A stretch of 64,000 nt of DNA from Sphingobacterium sp. R2 (GCF_040760075.1 NZ_CP142884.1:2170001-2234000), one strand, 5' to 3'; shown: positions 9,762 to 18,661, numbered from the stretch's first letter. Program-made: numbers and translations. The notes: generated by a model from the letters alone, not told the origin.

Positions 9762-9990
9762 CGCTACTGAAAAAGCAATGACCGATCACTGTCTAAAAAT
9801 TGGCCGAATAATGAGATTAGGGGTAACTTGGTATCAAGTTGCATACAATTTGATTATCACGACGGTTATTGATATAAGGGGAAAAATAACATCATATAAA
9901 AAAGTTTGGACTAAGGTGATAATGAATCAATTTCAAAACCTGTGTACTGAGCCAATAATTCAGTCAATCTAGACAGGAAGAAATGCGTGT

Positions 9991-10023
9991 AAAAACAAAA
10001 CCCTGATGATGGGCACCAGGGTT
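9991..10023 (-). terminator. Terminator of the candidate small RNA
   Basis: Minus-strand stem AACCCTG / CAGGGTT with an 11-base loop (9999-10023), followed by the T-rich tail TTGTTTTT. Typical rho-independent terminator; no protein gene ends here, which points to a non-coding transcript. Confidence 0.7.
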
Positions 10024-10210
10024 CGTTACTAACCAATTATAAACCTAAATTATGAAAAGACTTTTTAAAGGCCGCTAAACTAAATTAGTTGCCGTTTTTT
10101 TTACTATGAAAACTAAAATGATTGTTTTTTTATCTTTTGCAATCAAAACGTGAATAACGTCTTTGATTGGTTGCTATTAGTGTTTCATAGTGAGATAACC
10201 TTTAATTATC
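9991..10210 (-). ncRNA. Candidate structured small RNA, about 220 nt
   Basis: A minus-strand transcript is bounded by a good promoter (10216-10248) and a rho-independent terminator (9991-10023). Inside, bases 10177-10191 pair with 10103-10116: a 14-bp stem with one bulged C. This encloses a second hairpin whose arms are 10158-10169 and 10140-10150 (CAATCAAAgACG / CGTTTTGATTG). There is no open frame longer than a few codons on this strand. It matches no RNA family I can name with confidence; a 6S-type RNA is one possibility. The start coordinate is estimated from the promoter. Confidence 0.55.
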
Positions 10211-10215
10211 TTCAA

Positions 10216-10248
10216 CAAAGATACAGTAAATATGCAGTAGCCTCCAAA
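10216..10248 (-). promoter_or_regulatory. Bacteroidota-type promoter on the minus strand
   Basis: Reading the minus strand: TTTG (10245-10248), a 21-base spacer, then TATCTTTG (10216-10223), a full match to the -33 TTG / -7 TAnnTTTG pattern. It points away from the KdsC-like gene, into the gene-free region, and would start a transcript near 10210. Confidence 0.65.
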
Positions 10249-10404
10249 TATTTTTTCCAATAAGTTGCTAATACAACTATGTTGTGACACACAAATGATA
10301 TTTCGACTAATTTGGATAATTATTTGACAGCCTTGTTCATTGGATTGCCGTCATTACTCGAATTATTTATTAGAAATGCTTTACATTTACAAAAATATAT
10401 TTTT

Positions 10405-10923
10405 ATGATATTGACCGAATTTAAATCGATAAAGGCTTTTGTATTGGATGTGGACGGTGTGTTGACTGACGGAACCGTGCAGGTAAATGAAGACGGACAT
10501 CAATTGCGTACCTTTAATATTAAGGATGGATACGCGATGCAGTTGGCAATCAAAAGAGGTTACCCGATTTTTATAATCACCGGAGGTGGATCGATTGGTG
10601 TTGAGAAGCGTATGAGAGGATTGGGTATCAGTGAGGTGCATTCAAAAGTAAGTGATAAGCTTTCAAAAATGACCGAACTTGCTTATGCTTACAAGTTGGA
10701 ATTAAATCAGTTGATGTACATCGGGGACGATGTTCCTGATTTCAGCTGCATGAAGTCCGTTGGGATAGCTGTTTCTCCGGCAGATGCAGTAGAGGAGATC
10801 AAGAAAATTTCACATTATGTGTCTGGTTTTTGTGGCGGAAAGGGAGTTGTACGTGAATTGATCGAAAAGGTAATGAAAGTGCAAGGCCGCTGGTATGAGG
10901 ATGAAACTGTAAAAAGCATATAG
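10405..10923 (+). CDS. kdsC: KdsC-like HAD phosphatase (KDO-8-phosphate phosphatase)
   Basis: 172 residues in the compact C0-type HAD fold. The nucleophile motif is FVLDVDGVLTDG (Asp15/Asp17), with a Lys/Gly-rich middle and GDDVPD near residue 112 for Mg2+ binding. The family removes phosphate from 3-deoxy-D-manno-octulosonate-8-phosphate in lipopolysaccharide core synthesis. The frame is open from 10312, but the ATG at 10405 (MILTEFKSIKAF) gives the family length and puts the motif in its usual place. It is followed after 2 bases by the maf gene. N-acylneuraminate-9-phosphatase-like activity cannot be excluded. Confidence 0.85.
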   Translation: MILTEFKSIKAFVLDVDGVLTDGTVQVNEDGHQLRTFNIKDGYAMQLAIKRGYPIFIITGGGSIGVEKRMRGLGISEVHSKVSDKLSKMTELAYAYKLELNQLMYIGDDVPDFSCMKSVGIAVSPADAVEEIKKISHYVSGFCGGKGVVRELIEKVMKVQGRWYEDETVKSI

Positions 10924-10925
10924 GG

Positions 10926-11504
10926 ATGTTGAAAAATCTAAAAAATAGAACAATTATATTAGGGTCTCAGTCTCCACGGAGAAAACAGCTGTTAGCAGGG
11001 CTTGGGCTGACCTTTGAAGTCGACGTACGGGAAACCGCAGAATATGTAGATCCGAATTTGTCTGCAACTGAGGTCGTTCGTCAAATTGCTACTTGTAAAG
11101 CGGAGGCATTTGCGGATAAAAAAGATTGTTTGGTTATCTGTGCCGACACTATTGTGGTGTCGGATAAGGGCGAAATTTTAGGTAAGCCCAAAGATGAACA
11201 GGAAGCTATAGAAACGCTAGCGACCTTGTCTGGTCAGAAACATGTGGTGCTGACTGCCGTAGCGATCTCATGGGAGGGTAAGATCAGCACTTTTGTCGAA
11301 ACAACAACTGTTTATTTTTATGAACTAGAGTTGGATGAAATCGGTCATTATGTTACTCAATTTTCGCCACTAGATAAAGCGGGTTCTTATGGAATACAGG
11401 AATGGATCGGCTTAATCGCCATAAAAAAGATAGAAGGTGAATATAATAATGTGGTTGGATTACCCACGGCAAAGCTTTATCAAGAATTGAAAAAGTTAAT
11501 GTAA
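10926..11504 (+). CDS. maf: Maf-family nucleoside triphosphate pyrophosphatase
   Basis: 192 residues. The N-terminal signature LGSQSPRRKQLL, the central ICADTIVV and the C-terminal DKAGSYGIQEW / NVVGLPTAKL are characteristic of Maf. Members hydrolyse dTTP/UTP or modified nucleotides to monophosphates. The SPRRK and DKAGSYGIQ forms fit the YhdE (dTTP/UTP) branch. It starts 2 bases after kdsC and is probably co-transcribed; a strong hairpin at 11503-11528 ends the unit. Confidence 0.92.
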   Translation: MLKNLKNRTIILGSQSPRRKQLLAGLGLTFEVDVRETAEYVDPNLSATEVVRQIATCKAEAFADKKDCLVICADTIVVSDKGEILGKPKDEQEAIETLATLSGQKHVVLTAVAISWEGKISTFVETTTVYFYELELDEIGHYVTQFSPLDKAGSYGIQEWIGLIAIKKIEGEYNNVVGLPTAKLYQELKKLM

Positions 11505-11528
11505 AAAAGCGGCTTTTGCCGCTTTTTT
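11503..11528. terminator. Bidirectional terminator between maf and the TonB receptor
   Basis: AAAAAAGCGGC / GCCGCTTTTTT with a 4-base loop gives a T-run on both strands. It overlaps the maf stop codon and also serves the convergent minus-strand receptor ending at 11558. Confidence 0.85.
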
Positions 11529-11557
11529 ATTACGCTTTTATTTTTTTAGCTTAGCTG

Positions 11558-14143
11558 TTATTTGATGAAATAACGAACACCAGTGTAGAACATTCGTCCT
11601 GTTAAAGGACCCCAAAGCATCGACGTATCAAAATAGTTTCCAAAGGGTTGATCTGCGGCAAGGATTGGCATACGTTGGAAATAATTGGATAGATTTTCTC
11701 CGCCCACATAAACGGTAAAGTTTTTCTCTTTCCCAAACGTTTTGCTAATCTGTGCATTCATTGTGGCATAAGCCCTTGATGCTGTAGGTATTTGATATTC
11801 AACGGGGTTCTCTGCTGTTGATGGAATGCGTTTTTGTCCAACGACATTCAATGTATAATCTACACTCCAGCCAGCATGGTGGTTATAGGCTAGGTTGACA
11901 AAGCCACGGTGTTTAGCCAATAACGGTTTGGTCTTTCTGCCACTTTCAAAATCAGTCTGCACATCAAGTAGGCGATAGGCGAACCTCGTTTCAAAATGAG
12001 GAGCTGGCATCAAGCGAAATTCTGTTTGCAAACTATTGGAGAAAGATTTTCCATTCAGATTATAAAAATTGATCTCTCGGGGATTTTCGTAATCGACCAC
12101 GACCTGATTAGAGAAGTTGTTGTGGAAAAATTCAACGGATGCCGAAGCCTCGCGACCAAATATTTGTAAACTTTGGTCTATCGCTATTCCGCTATTCCAA
12201 GAGACTTCAGGTTGTAGGCCATAGGCTTTATCGTATATATCAGGCGATTGAATAACCAATTTTCTACTACTTGCCAAGACAGCCGTATTCTCTGCAAATA
12301 TATTTGCCGTACGTTGACCTCTTCCTGAGCTAGCCCGAATTGTTGTTCCCGAAATCGGAGCATAACGTAAATGGATGCGTGGTGTTGTAAACCATCCATA
12401 CAGGGAGTTGTAGTCTTGGCGGAGACCAATTATGGCATCAAATTTTTCTGATGGACTATAGGTATATTCTGCAAATGCACCCGAAACAACCTCTTTACGT
12501 TTGAAGTTATTGTCTTTTAAATACCATTCGTTGTAATTGTCATAATTAATGGAGGCACCAACGCGATACTTGTGAGCGACTGTCCCGATAATATCTTGAA
12601 ATAAGAGATTAGCATATCCATTTTGTTGCTCCGAGTCGTAGTTATTGAGCCCAAAATAGCTTTTCTGATTATAGTTTGATCCTGCGAGTTGGAGACCTAT
12701 GCTGCGGTGCTTATTTTCGGGGAACACGTAACCAATTTTGGCAAAACCTTCTACGCGTTCGATATCAAATCCTAAACCATAACGATTTGTAGTTCCCTTA
12801 TCTGTCTTTTCGTTAAAATCAATCTGCCCACCTGTACGGTCATCATTGAGATATTTGACCCCAAATTGTACCATCAGCCCTTTTCCATTTTCATAAAACC
12901 AGCGGTTGACACCGGAGAATAAATTGCCTACAGGTATATCTCTAAACCCGTTGTGACTAAAGTTCATGGACTTATTGTACATGAAATTGTCGTGCAGTAG
13001 GACTGCTGTCGACCAGTGTTGACCAACTTTTTGAGAAAGATTTAAGTTGACATCTGTACGTCCCATGTTGTTCGCATAGGCATTAAAAAACAGTCTTTCC
13101 GAATTTTGAGGTTTCTTCAGTTCAACGTTGATCTGTCCGGCCATGTTTTCGAAACCGTTGGCTACGGAACCGATACCTTTCGCGATTTGAATTGATTCAA
13201 TCCATGTTCCTGCAATAGAATTTAAGCCTAATGGAGAAGCCAGTCCACGCGGGCCGGGTAAGTTTTCCACAGTTAATTGGGTGTAAATACCACTTAGACC
13301 TAGCATTTGAATCTGTTTACTACCTGTTACAGCGTCAGCACTGACGACATCGACAGAAGCATTAGTTTCAAAGCTCTCGCTTAAGTCACAGCATGCCGCT
13401 TTGAATAACTCTTTTCCGGTAAGAACTTCTAGTCGTGCAGGTGTCATACGGTCGATGTAATTTGAGCGTCGTATTCCTTTAACCTCAACTTCCATCAATA
13501 CATTACCCTTTGCTGTAATCATAATGACTTCATGCAGATCTTTGATGGTGATGGTATCAGGTTTCATTCCAACGTAACTTACCACCAATTGGTCGAATCC
13601 TTCTTTATGGTCTAATTTAAAAACACCATTTTCGTTTGTCCTTGTATTTTTGGTCGGAAGGTTTGCCCAGTGTAAATTAGCGCCAACAATGGGTTTAAGA
13701 TCCCCCTTTTGGTTTTCTTCAACTACAACCCCGGTTACTGTATGTGGATGATCATGGTTACCGGTTGTTATAGTTTTCTTTTCGGGTATTTTGCCATTTT
13801 CCAATCGCGGATACATACAACATTCATGGAGCTTAGCATAGGATTCATCAGTGGCAACTAAGTTGTCTACATCATGACCAACTTGAGCAATATTTTTCTT
13901 GATTTCCTCCAGCTGAACTTTTTGGGAGTTATACTTGATTTGCAAAAGGTTGTCTCCTGCATTCCAAACGGCTGTTTCTACACCATGCATTTTCGCTGCG
14001 GTTTCAATACGTTTTTTACACATGGCACAATTCCCAGCTACGGTAAGCGTTCTCGTACTGTCGGTCTGTGCCTGTACAAATGCCAGAAAAAATAAAGATA
14101 GAATGGTTGTCGTATATATTTTTTTGAAAATTTGATTCATCAT
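11558..14143 (-). CDS. TonB-dependent outer-membrane receptor with N-terminal HMA domain
   Basis: 861 residues from the ATG at 14143; the frame extends to a TTG at 14167, but the ATG pair MMNQ gives a clean signal peptide (to about residue 25, AFVQAQ). Order: heavy-metal-associated fold with CAMC (Cys39/Cys42), a linker rich in His and Cys (CC, HDHPH), a CarboxypepD-regulatory-like beta domain (about 130-215), TonB plug (about 235-350) and a 22-strand-type barrel ending in YFIK. The metal-binding front end suggests uptake or handling of copper or another soft metal. Next to it lies a His/Cys-rich secreted protein. Confidence 0.9.
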   Translation of the reverse strand: MMNQIFKKIYTTTILSLFFLAFVQAQTDSTRTLTVAGNCAMCKKRIETAAKMHGVETAVWNAGDNLLQIKYNSQKVQLEEIKKNIAQVGHDVDNLVATDESYAKLHECCMYPRLENGKIPEKKTITTGNHDHPHTVTGVVVEENQKGDLKPIVGANLHWANLPTKNTRTNENGVFKLDHKEGFDQLVVSYVGMKPDTITIKDLHEVIMITAKGNVLMEVEVKGIRRSNYIDRMTPARLEVLTGKELFKAACCDLSESFETNASVDVVSADAVTGSKQIQMLGLSGIYTQLTVENLPGPRGLASPLGLNSIAGTWIESIQIAKGIGSVANGFENMAGQINVELKKPQNSERLFFNAYANNMGRTDVNLNLSQKVGQHWSTAVLLHDNFMYNKSMNFSHNGFRDIPVGNLFSGVNRWFYENGKGLMVQFGVKYLNDDRTGGQIDFNEKTDKGTTNRYGLGFDIERVEGFAKIGYVFPENKHRSIGLQLAGSNYNQKSYFGLNNYDSEQQNGYANLLFQDIIGTVAHKYRVGASINYDNYNEWYLKDNNFKRKEVVSGAFAEYTYSPSEKFDAIIGLRQDYNSLYGWFTTPRIHLRYAPISGTTIRASSGRGQRTANIFAENTAVLASSRKLVIQSPDIYDKAYGLQPEVSWNSGIAIDQSLQIFGREASASVEFFHNNFSNQVVVDYENPREINFYNLNGKSFSNSLQTEFRLMPAPHFETRFAYRLLDVQTDFESGRKTKPLLAKHRGFVNLAYNHHAGWSVDYTLNVVGQKRIPSTAENPVEYQIPTASRAYATMNAQISKTFGKEKNFTVYVGGENLSNYFQRMPILAADQPFGNYFDTSMLWGPLTGRMFYTGVRYFIK

Positions 14144-14280
14144 TTTAATTAAGAGTATTCGCTTCAACTAGCATTTAATTTTTACCTCCATGATATCGCG
14201 CAACCATATGCAAGGGGTACGGATTTATTTTTTTTATTTCTAAAATGTATTGCTGAACGACTTAAAATCCACTTTTTTTG

Positions 14281-14300
14281 TTCCGTGTTCCGTTACGGAA
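14281..14300. repeat. Short inverted repeat upstream of the HMA-TonB receptor
   Basis: TTCCGT and ACGGAA flank an 8-base loop in the interval between the HYC-type gene and the receptor. It could be an operator or part of a leader; nothing else supports a role. Confidence 0.3.
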
Positions 14301-14407
14301 AGATGATTGTTGGGAATAACAGTCTGCCATTCTTATGAAATATAAAAATTATACTGCGCTTAAATCAATTCAAGAAAGTGAACTGCGTTCAGTGAAAAGA
14401 GGTGATA

Positions 14408-14827
14408 TTAAATTCTAAAATTTTGATTGAGAATAAAAACAGGAGGGCTCTGTCTATTGTAGCTCGCAAAATCAGTATACTTTAGTTTAGAAAAATCGTC
14501 TTCCTCCCCAGAGAAATGATAATAATTAAGTATCCAATGAAGCGTAATTATTGCAGGAGAAAAATTATCAAAATCAAGATTTTGTGTTACTCTGCTGAAT
14601 TTATCGACCTTCTGTGCTTCGATCTTAACATCTTTACAGCTTCCTGTTTCATGACAGTGTTTTTGCTGTTTTTTTGCAGACTTGGCACAAAGAGGGCAGG
14701 CTATATTATGGCTTTCCGTTAACGATACACTTTGTGTTTCCCCTTGGCAAAAATGAAGATGTAATGAAGCACCACTTGCTGCGAGCAAATAGAAAAATAA
14801 GCCGACAAATAGCGCGATTTTCTTCAT
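14408..14827 (-). CDS. HYC_CC_PP-type secreted His/Cys-rich protein
   Basis: 139 residues from ATG 14827 (MKKIALFVGLFF signal peptide); the open frame runs further upstream to 14947 but those residues lack signal character. After the signal: LHLHFC, a CPLC pair, KHCHETGSCKD, and a C-terminal QSPPVFILN. This spacing matches the small Bacteroidota family called HYC_CC_PP, although the usual CC is SC here. Several His and Cys suggest metal binding. It lies upstream of the HMA-containing TonB receptor in the same direction, so a shared role in metal sensing or uptake is likely. The exact function is unknown. Confidence 0.75.
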   Translation of the reverse strand: MKKIALFVGLFFYLLAASGASLHLHFCQGETQSVSLTESHNIACPLCAKSAKKQQKHCHETGSCKDVKIEAQKVDKFSRVTQNLDFDNFSPAIITLHWILNYYHFSGEEDDFSKLKYTDFASYNRQSPPVFILNQNFRI

Positions 14828-15246
14828 CGAAACAAAAATAGAGAAAATATGCAATTTTTTTTTGTAAAATTTTGGATAAATGTTATAACTTGTAGACACA
14901 AATGAAAAACCAAAAATTACCAGAGTTATGTATGTATTATTTATCAATTCGGTCGGCTCATATTTATTAGCCAGCTTTTTGATTGTTGGGGCAGTACTAT
15001 TATATAAAGGCTTTTACCATCTCGCTCGTCGTATACAGGAATAAAGGATTGGATCTTCTTTTGGTGTAGTTTTATGCCTTGAATGTGCTTTAGCTCTGCT
15101 GAAGGTAACCGATTCTTGTATGTTGTATTCGAGATTAATCGTTCTGTAAAGCGGTTTAGTCAGGTATTTGCATATTTTGTGTGGGTCAGCAGCAAAGTCA
15201 AATAAACGTGGGCTATCCAGTCTTTTTGAGCAGTCCTCCTCTTTGT
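14828..15246. other. Interval with uncertain small reading frames
   Basis: About 420 bases between the HYC-type gene and phospholipase C. On the plus strand a 38-codon frame (14928-15044) could encode a one-helix membrane peptide (separate entry). On the minus strand a frame at 15014-15337 is open but overlaps the end of the phospholipase gene by 91 bases and has no recognisable domain. No terminator stem is obvious. Confidence 0.4.
14928..15044 (+). CDS. Possible 38-residue single-helix membrane peptide
   Basis: ATG at 14928 to TAA at 15042-15044. The product begins MYVLFINSVGSYLLAS and continues through a hydrophobic stretch (FLIVGAVLLY) to a basic end (HLARRIQE), fitting one membrane helix with an inside-positive tail. 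It lies in a non-coding gap and overlaps no called gene. No ribosome-binding site or homologue is recognised, so it may be chance. Confidence 0.25.
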   Translation: MYVLFINSVGSYLLASFLIVGAVLLYKGFYHLARRIQE

Positions 15247-17712
15247 TTATCGATTGAATAAGGGATCGCTTTTGCCTGCATTTCCAATCTCGACACGACC
15301 GGCATAGTGTTCCAAAAAGTTTGGAAAACCGGCGCAAGTGAGTCGGAAGTCATACCAAAAGTGTTGATTAGCCAAATCAAAATGAATGATGATAGTTTGT
15401 CCAGCTTTAATTTTTACGGTCTTTTTTTTCTGACCATAGCTTACATCTTCGAACATAAGTTGCTGAGCTGTTTTTCCATGATTTGTACAGGAGAAAGATA
15501 AACGGCCACTAAATGCTGATTCATTTTTACATTTTTCATACGTGCATCGTGTCTTTACATGTGGATTATTCACATCGCCTTTAAATTCGCGATAAAATCC
15601 ATTTGGACCGTAAATTTCGAGATGATATATTTCTTTTTCGAAGTCATTTAGTGACCAAAGGTCCGTTACACGATCTCCAGGAGAAATAGCATAATTTCTG
15701 GAGGTTCCAACTTCTCCTTTGTAGTTAGCCGCATGATAGACTGTAAAAGGCGAACCCGCTGTATGCTCGCCAAAGATTTTATTCGAAGCCTCAAATGTGA
15801 CCAAGTAATTTCCTTTGGGTTGGTATTCGCCGTGGACATAAAGTTCATAAGGAAGGATACACGAATCTCGGAGTCCTTTTTCTTGTTTCGGGAAATAGGG
15901 TGAACTACTAGGGGCTTGTTCAATTTGTACGATCTCCGATGGACCAAGCACTTTATAGCCCATGGGAACGCCTTTAAATTTTGCTTGGTGGATCTCCTGG
16001 ATAAAAGGTTCTCGTTCCAGTACAATAGGTTTGTTCATGCTTTCACCATGGTAGGGCCTAAATGCAGAAGTTAAGTCTCCACATACGGTACGTCGCCAAG
16101 TGCTGATGTTGGTTTCTTTTACTTCTTTCTTGGTTTTATATGTTATAAATTTCTCCAGGAATTGTAAACTGGAGGTATGGTCAAACACTTGTGAATTTAC
16201 CCAACCGCCTCTTGTCCACGGAGAAGCAATAATCATCGGTACACGATAGCCAAGACCGATGTTGCTTTCTCTGCCGCTTTCAGGATAATATTGCTCGTCG
16301 CGGCGTACAAATTCCAACGCAGGGTTTATTCCCTTGGATACTTTTCCGCTTTCTGCATCGTCAGGATTTGGTGCTGTAAAGGGTGCAAAGTGATCGAAAT
16401 AACCATCATTCTCGTCATAGGTAAGTATAAAAATTGTCTTTTTCCAAACTTCTGGATTTTGGGTAAGAATGTCCATAATTTCGCTGACATACCATGCGCC
16501 GAACCAAGGAGAGTCGGGATGGTCAGAAAAAAGTTGCGGTGGGGCTAACCAAGATACCATAGGAAGTTTACCCTCCTCAACATCTTTTCGGAATTGGTAC
16601 AGGACATCGCCTTTGGGGATCTGCAACTCCCGCTGATGATCTCCATCCTGATAATGCATTGTTTCCAATTCCATATAGTCAGCTTGTGCACTATTGTTAA
16701 CAAAAGCACGGCGATGAATATCTTTTGTCCGCTCGTCAAGCTTCTCAAAGTTTTCGGCGGTATATAACTGTAGTTCCTCTTGGATATGCTTGAGATCTTT
16801 ATTTAGTTTTTCAAGTGCGTCGACAGCTGTCGTTTCTTTCATTTTACGCTCGAGATCTTCTTTTTTTAAAGTAAGAAGCTGACGATAACGCGGATGATAT
16901 TTGACCTGATATTGTGGAAAGTACTCCATTGGATTGCAGCCAAAATTAGCTAGCCAGCTGTTTGCTTCACCACTATATCCGGCACTGCTTGAAGAAATTT
17001 CATTTTGATAGATCTTCCAGTCTACACCTAATTCAGAAAGGCGTTCGGGAAAGGTTGTCCATGTCGCCTTGCCACTAAACTCGGAGTCACCATTCCATAC
17101 CAAGGCTTTTCCCGTCAGATTTTCCCGGATATTAGCAGTCCAGAAGTAAAGTCTATTGGGATTAGTACCGGTGATACTTGAACAAAAGTGCTGATCGCAA
17201 ATGGTAAAAGAGTCTGCCAGTGAATAGTAAAAAGGAATATCTTCACGGGTATAATACCCCATAGTCAAAGGCAGATTGGCAAATTCTTTAAATCCGGAAT
17301 GTTTGACATCCAGCCATCTGTTCATTTTACCCTTATTCCTTGCGTCGGTTTGGTCGGTCCAATTGTGTGGGAGGCAACCCATCCAGGTAACTTTTGAATC
17401 TTTGATATCCAAGCGAAAAGGAGCAAATGTTTCTCCGGATTTTTGCGTCTGAAACCAGACTTTATTCCGATTGGGTTGCCGGATAGCTCGAGGATCATTA
17501 AAACCTCTTACACCACGTAGTGTTCCAAAGGCATGATCAAATGAACGGTTTTCCTGCATTAATAAAACGACGTGCTCGGCATCGTAAAAGGTGCTGCCCA
17601 ATGCTGGATTTATGGCCATCGCCTTCGCAATAGCGGATGGAATAACATGGGAGAGAGATGCTCCCCCGGCAAGCATAGCTGCTTTCTTTAAAAAATCTCG
17701 TCGCGTATCCAT
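15247..17712 (-). CDS. Phosphocholine-specific phospholipase C, Tat-exported
   Basis: 821 residues from ATG 17712. The start MDTRRDFLKKAAMLAGGASLSH is a twin-arginine signal; an in-frame ATG 48 bases upstream would bury it, so 17712 is preferred. The catalytic phosphoesterase domain shows VVLLMQENRSFDHAFGTLRGVRG at the N-terminus, then GTNPNRL and TYDENDGYFDHFAP. Two C-terminal domains of the bacterial phospholipase C family follow (about 600-820), ending AGRVEIGNAGKSDPLFNR. Such enzymes cleave phosphatidylcholine or sphingomyelin. It should act in the periplasm or be secreted. No obvious operon partner. Confidence 0.92.
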   Translation of the reverse strand: MDTRRDFLKKAAMLAGGASLSHVIPSAIAKAMAINPALGSTFYDAEHVVLLMQENRSFDHAFGTLRGVRGFNDPRAIRQPNRNKVWFQTQKSGETFAPFRLDIKDSKVTWMGCLPHNWTDQTDARNKGKMNRWLDVKHSGFKEFANLPLTMGYYTREDIPFYYSLADSFTICDQHFCSSITGTNPNRLYFWTANIRENLTGKALVWNGDSEFSGKATWTTFPERLSELGVDWKIYQNEISSSSAGYSGEANSWLANFGCNPMEYFPQYQVKYHPRYRQLLTLKKEDLERKMKETTAVDALEKLNKDLKHIQEELQLYTAENFEKLDERTKDIHRRAFVNNSAQADYMELETMHYQDGDHQRELQIPKGDVLYQFRKDVEEGKLPMVSWLAPPQLFSDHPDSPWFGAWYVSEIMDILTQNPEVWKKTIFILTYDENDGYFDHFAPFTAPNPDDAESGKVSKGINPALEFVRRDEQYYPESGRESNIGLGYRVPMIIASPWTRGGWVNSQVFDHTSSLQFLEKFITYKTKKEVKETNISTWRRTVCGDLTSAFRPYHGESMNKPIVLEREPFIQEIHQAKFKGVPMGYKVLGPSEIVQIEQAPSSSPYFPKQEKGLRDSCILPYELYVHGEYQPKGNYLVTFEASNKIFGEHTAGSPFTVYHAANYKGEVGTSRNYAISPGDRVTDLWSLNDFEKEIYHLEIYGPNGFYREFKGDVNNPHVKTRCTYEKCKNESAFSGRLSFSCTNHGKTAQQLMFEDVSYGQKKKTVKIKAGQTIIIHFDLANQHFWYDFRLTCAGFPNFLEHYAGRVEIGNAGKSDPLFNR

Positions 17713-17813
17713 GGTTATATCAGTATTGATTGCCTGGCTGTTTATTCCTTGACGCATCAAGGCAGCATAGTTATTCGCTTTGAAAAAAATATATCTTAAA
17801 AAACTGTCCTAAA

Positions 17814-17860
17814 AATAAGCGTTCGATTCAAGAAAAAAGACTTTAGATCGAACGCTTATT
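17814..17860 (-). terminator. Terminator of the trp operon
   Basis: Perfect 14-bp stem (17814-17827 with 17847-17860; AATAAGCGTTCGAT arm) about 37 bases after the trpA stop. In minus-strand sense it is followed by a short T-rich run (TTATTTTTAGG). Confidence 0.75.
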
Positions 17861-17896
17861 AAAAAAATAACGTTTTGCTAATTCGTAGCTTGTGGA

Positions 17897-18658
17897 TTAA
17901 GCTTTGATGGACGAAATAAATGCGGGGATTTGGTTGAGATAATCCTGATCTTTTAACCGTTTAACAAATGCAGTACCTATGATAGCTCCTGCAGTATCTC
18001 TAGTAGCCTTTTGAAAGGTTGTTTTATCAGAAATACCGAATCCGACAATCAAAGGGTTTTTTAAATGAAGGTCATTTACTCGCTTGAAATAAGCTGCTGT
18101 ATTGTCTTCGACATCGAGTGTTTTACCGGTTGTGGCATTTGAAGAAAGTAAATAGATAAAGCTCCTTGAAAGGCTGTCTATTTTTCTGATTCGTTCCGTC
18201 GATGTCTGGGGTGTTACAATAAATACATTGGCCACTCCATTTTTCTCGAATGTTTCTTTATAGAAGTCTTCATATTCATCCATAGGTAGATCCGGTATAA
18301 TCGCTCCGGTTACACCTACATTTTTACATGCTTCACAAAATTTTTCAACACCGAATTGTAACACAGGATTAAAATATCCCATGAGAAATACGGGGATGCT
18401 GATATGTTCACGGAGGTCATTCAATTGGTCGAACAGCTTTTCTAGCGTCATACCGTTTGCCAAAGCAATTTCTGAACTATGCTGAATGACAGGTCCGTCC
18501 GCTACCGGATCGGAATAGGGAAAACCAATTTCCAGAAAGTCCGCTCCGGCTTCTTCCAATTTCTTGGCAATACTTATTGTACTGTCCAATGTTGGATACC
18601 CAGCTGTAAAATATATCGATAAAAGGGGAGTGCCTTCTTTTTTTTCAATTGTATTCAT
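17897..18658 (-). CDS. trpA: Tryptophan synthase alpha chain
   Basis: 253 residues, TIM barrel. Catalytic Glu in FLEIGFPYSDPVADGPVIQ and Asp in IIPDLPMDEY are visible, with a phosphate-binding GFGISDK near the C-terminus. It cleaves indole-3-glycerol phosphate to indole, which is passed to TrpB. It is the last gene of trpD-F-B-A, starting 3 bases after trpB. A terminator stem lies downstream. Confidence 0.96.
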   Translation of the reverse strand: MNTIEKKEGTPLLSIYFTAGYPTLDSTISIAKKLEEAGADFLEIGFPYSDPVADGPVIQHSSEIALANGMTLEKLFDQLNDLREHISIPVFLMGYFNPVLQFGVEKFCEACKNVGVTGAIIPDLPMDEYEDFYKETFEKNGVANVFIVTPQTSTERIRKIDSLSRSFIYLLSSNATTGKTLDVEDNTAAYFKRVNDLHLKNPLIVGFGISDKTTFQKATRDTAGAIIGTAFVKRLKDQDYLNQIPAFISSIKA

Positions 18659-18661
18659 GAC

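Larger units (their letters stand above)
9442..10404. other. Gene-free region with repeats and a candidate small RNA
   Basis: No convincing protein gene. It holds: an 11-base-periodic TCAGT repeat (9724-9761); a short hairpin AACTTG/CAAGTT at 9825-9840; a minus-strand unit with promoter, paired stems and terminator between about 9991 and 10248 (separate entries); and about 150 AT-rich bases ahead of the KdsC-like gene. An open frame at 9532-9972 (+) has no recognisable domain and unusual composition, so it was not called. Confidence 0.6.

Noticed and set aside
9532..9972. 146-codon open frame on the plus strand
   Set aside because: No signal, domain or typical composition; it runs through the 11-base repeat and hairpins, and no family was recognised.
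10052..10153. Two short plus-strand frames (MKRLFKGR and MKTKMIVFLSFAIKT) after a hairpin, resembling a leader before a SusC-type gene
   Set aside because: No receptor gene follows, and the same bases form paired stems, a promoter and a terminator that all point to a minus-strand RNA.
12184..12429. Open frame within the HMA-TonB receptor gene
   Set aside because: A same-strand alternative frame fully inside a clear coding region.
15014..15337. 107-codon minus-strand frame after phospholipase C
   Set aside because: It overlaps the intact end of the phospholipase gene by 91 bases in another frame, and nothing in it is recognisable.
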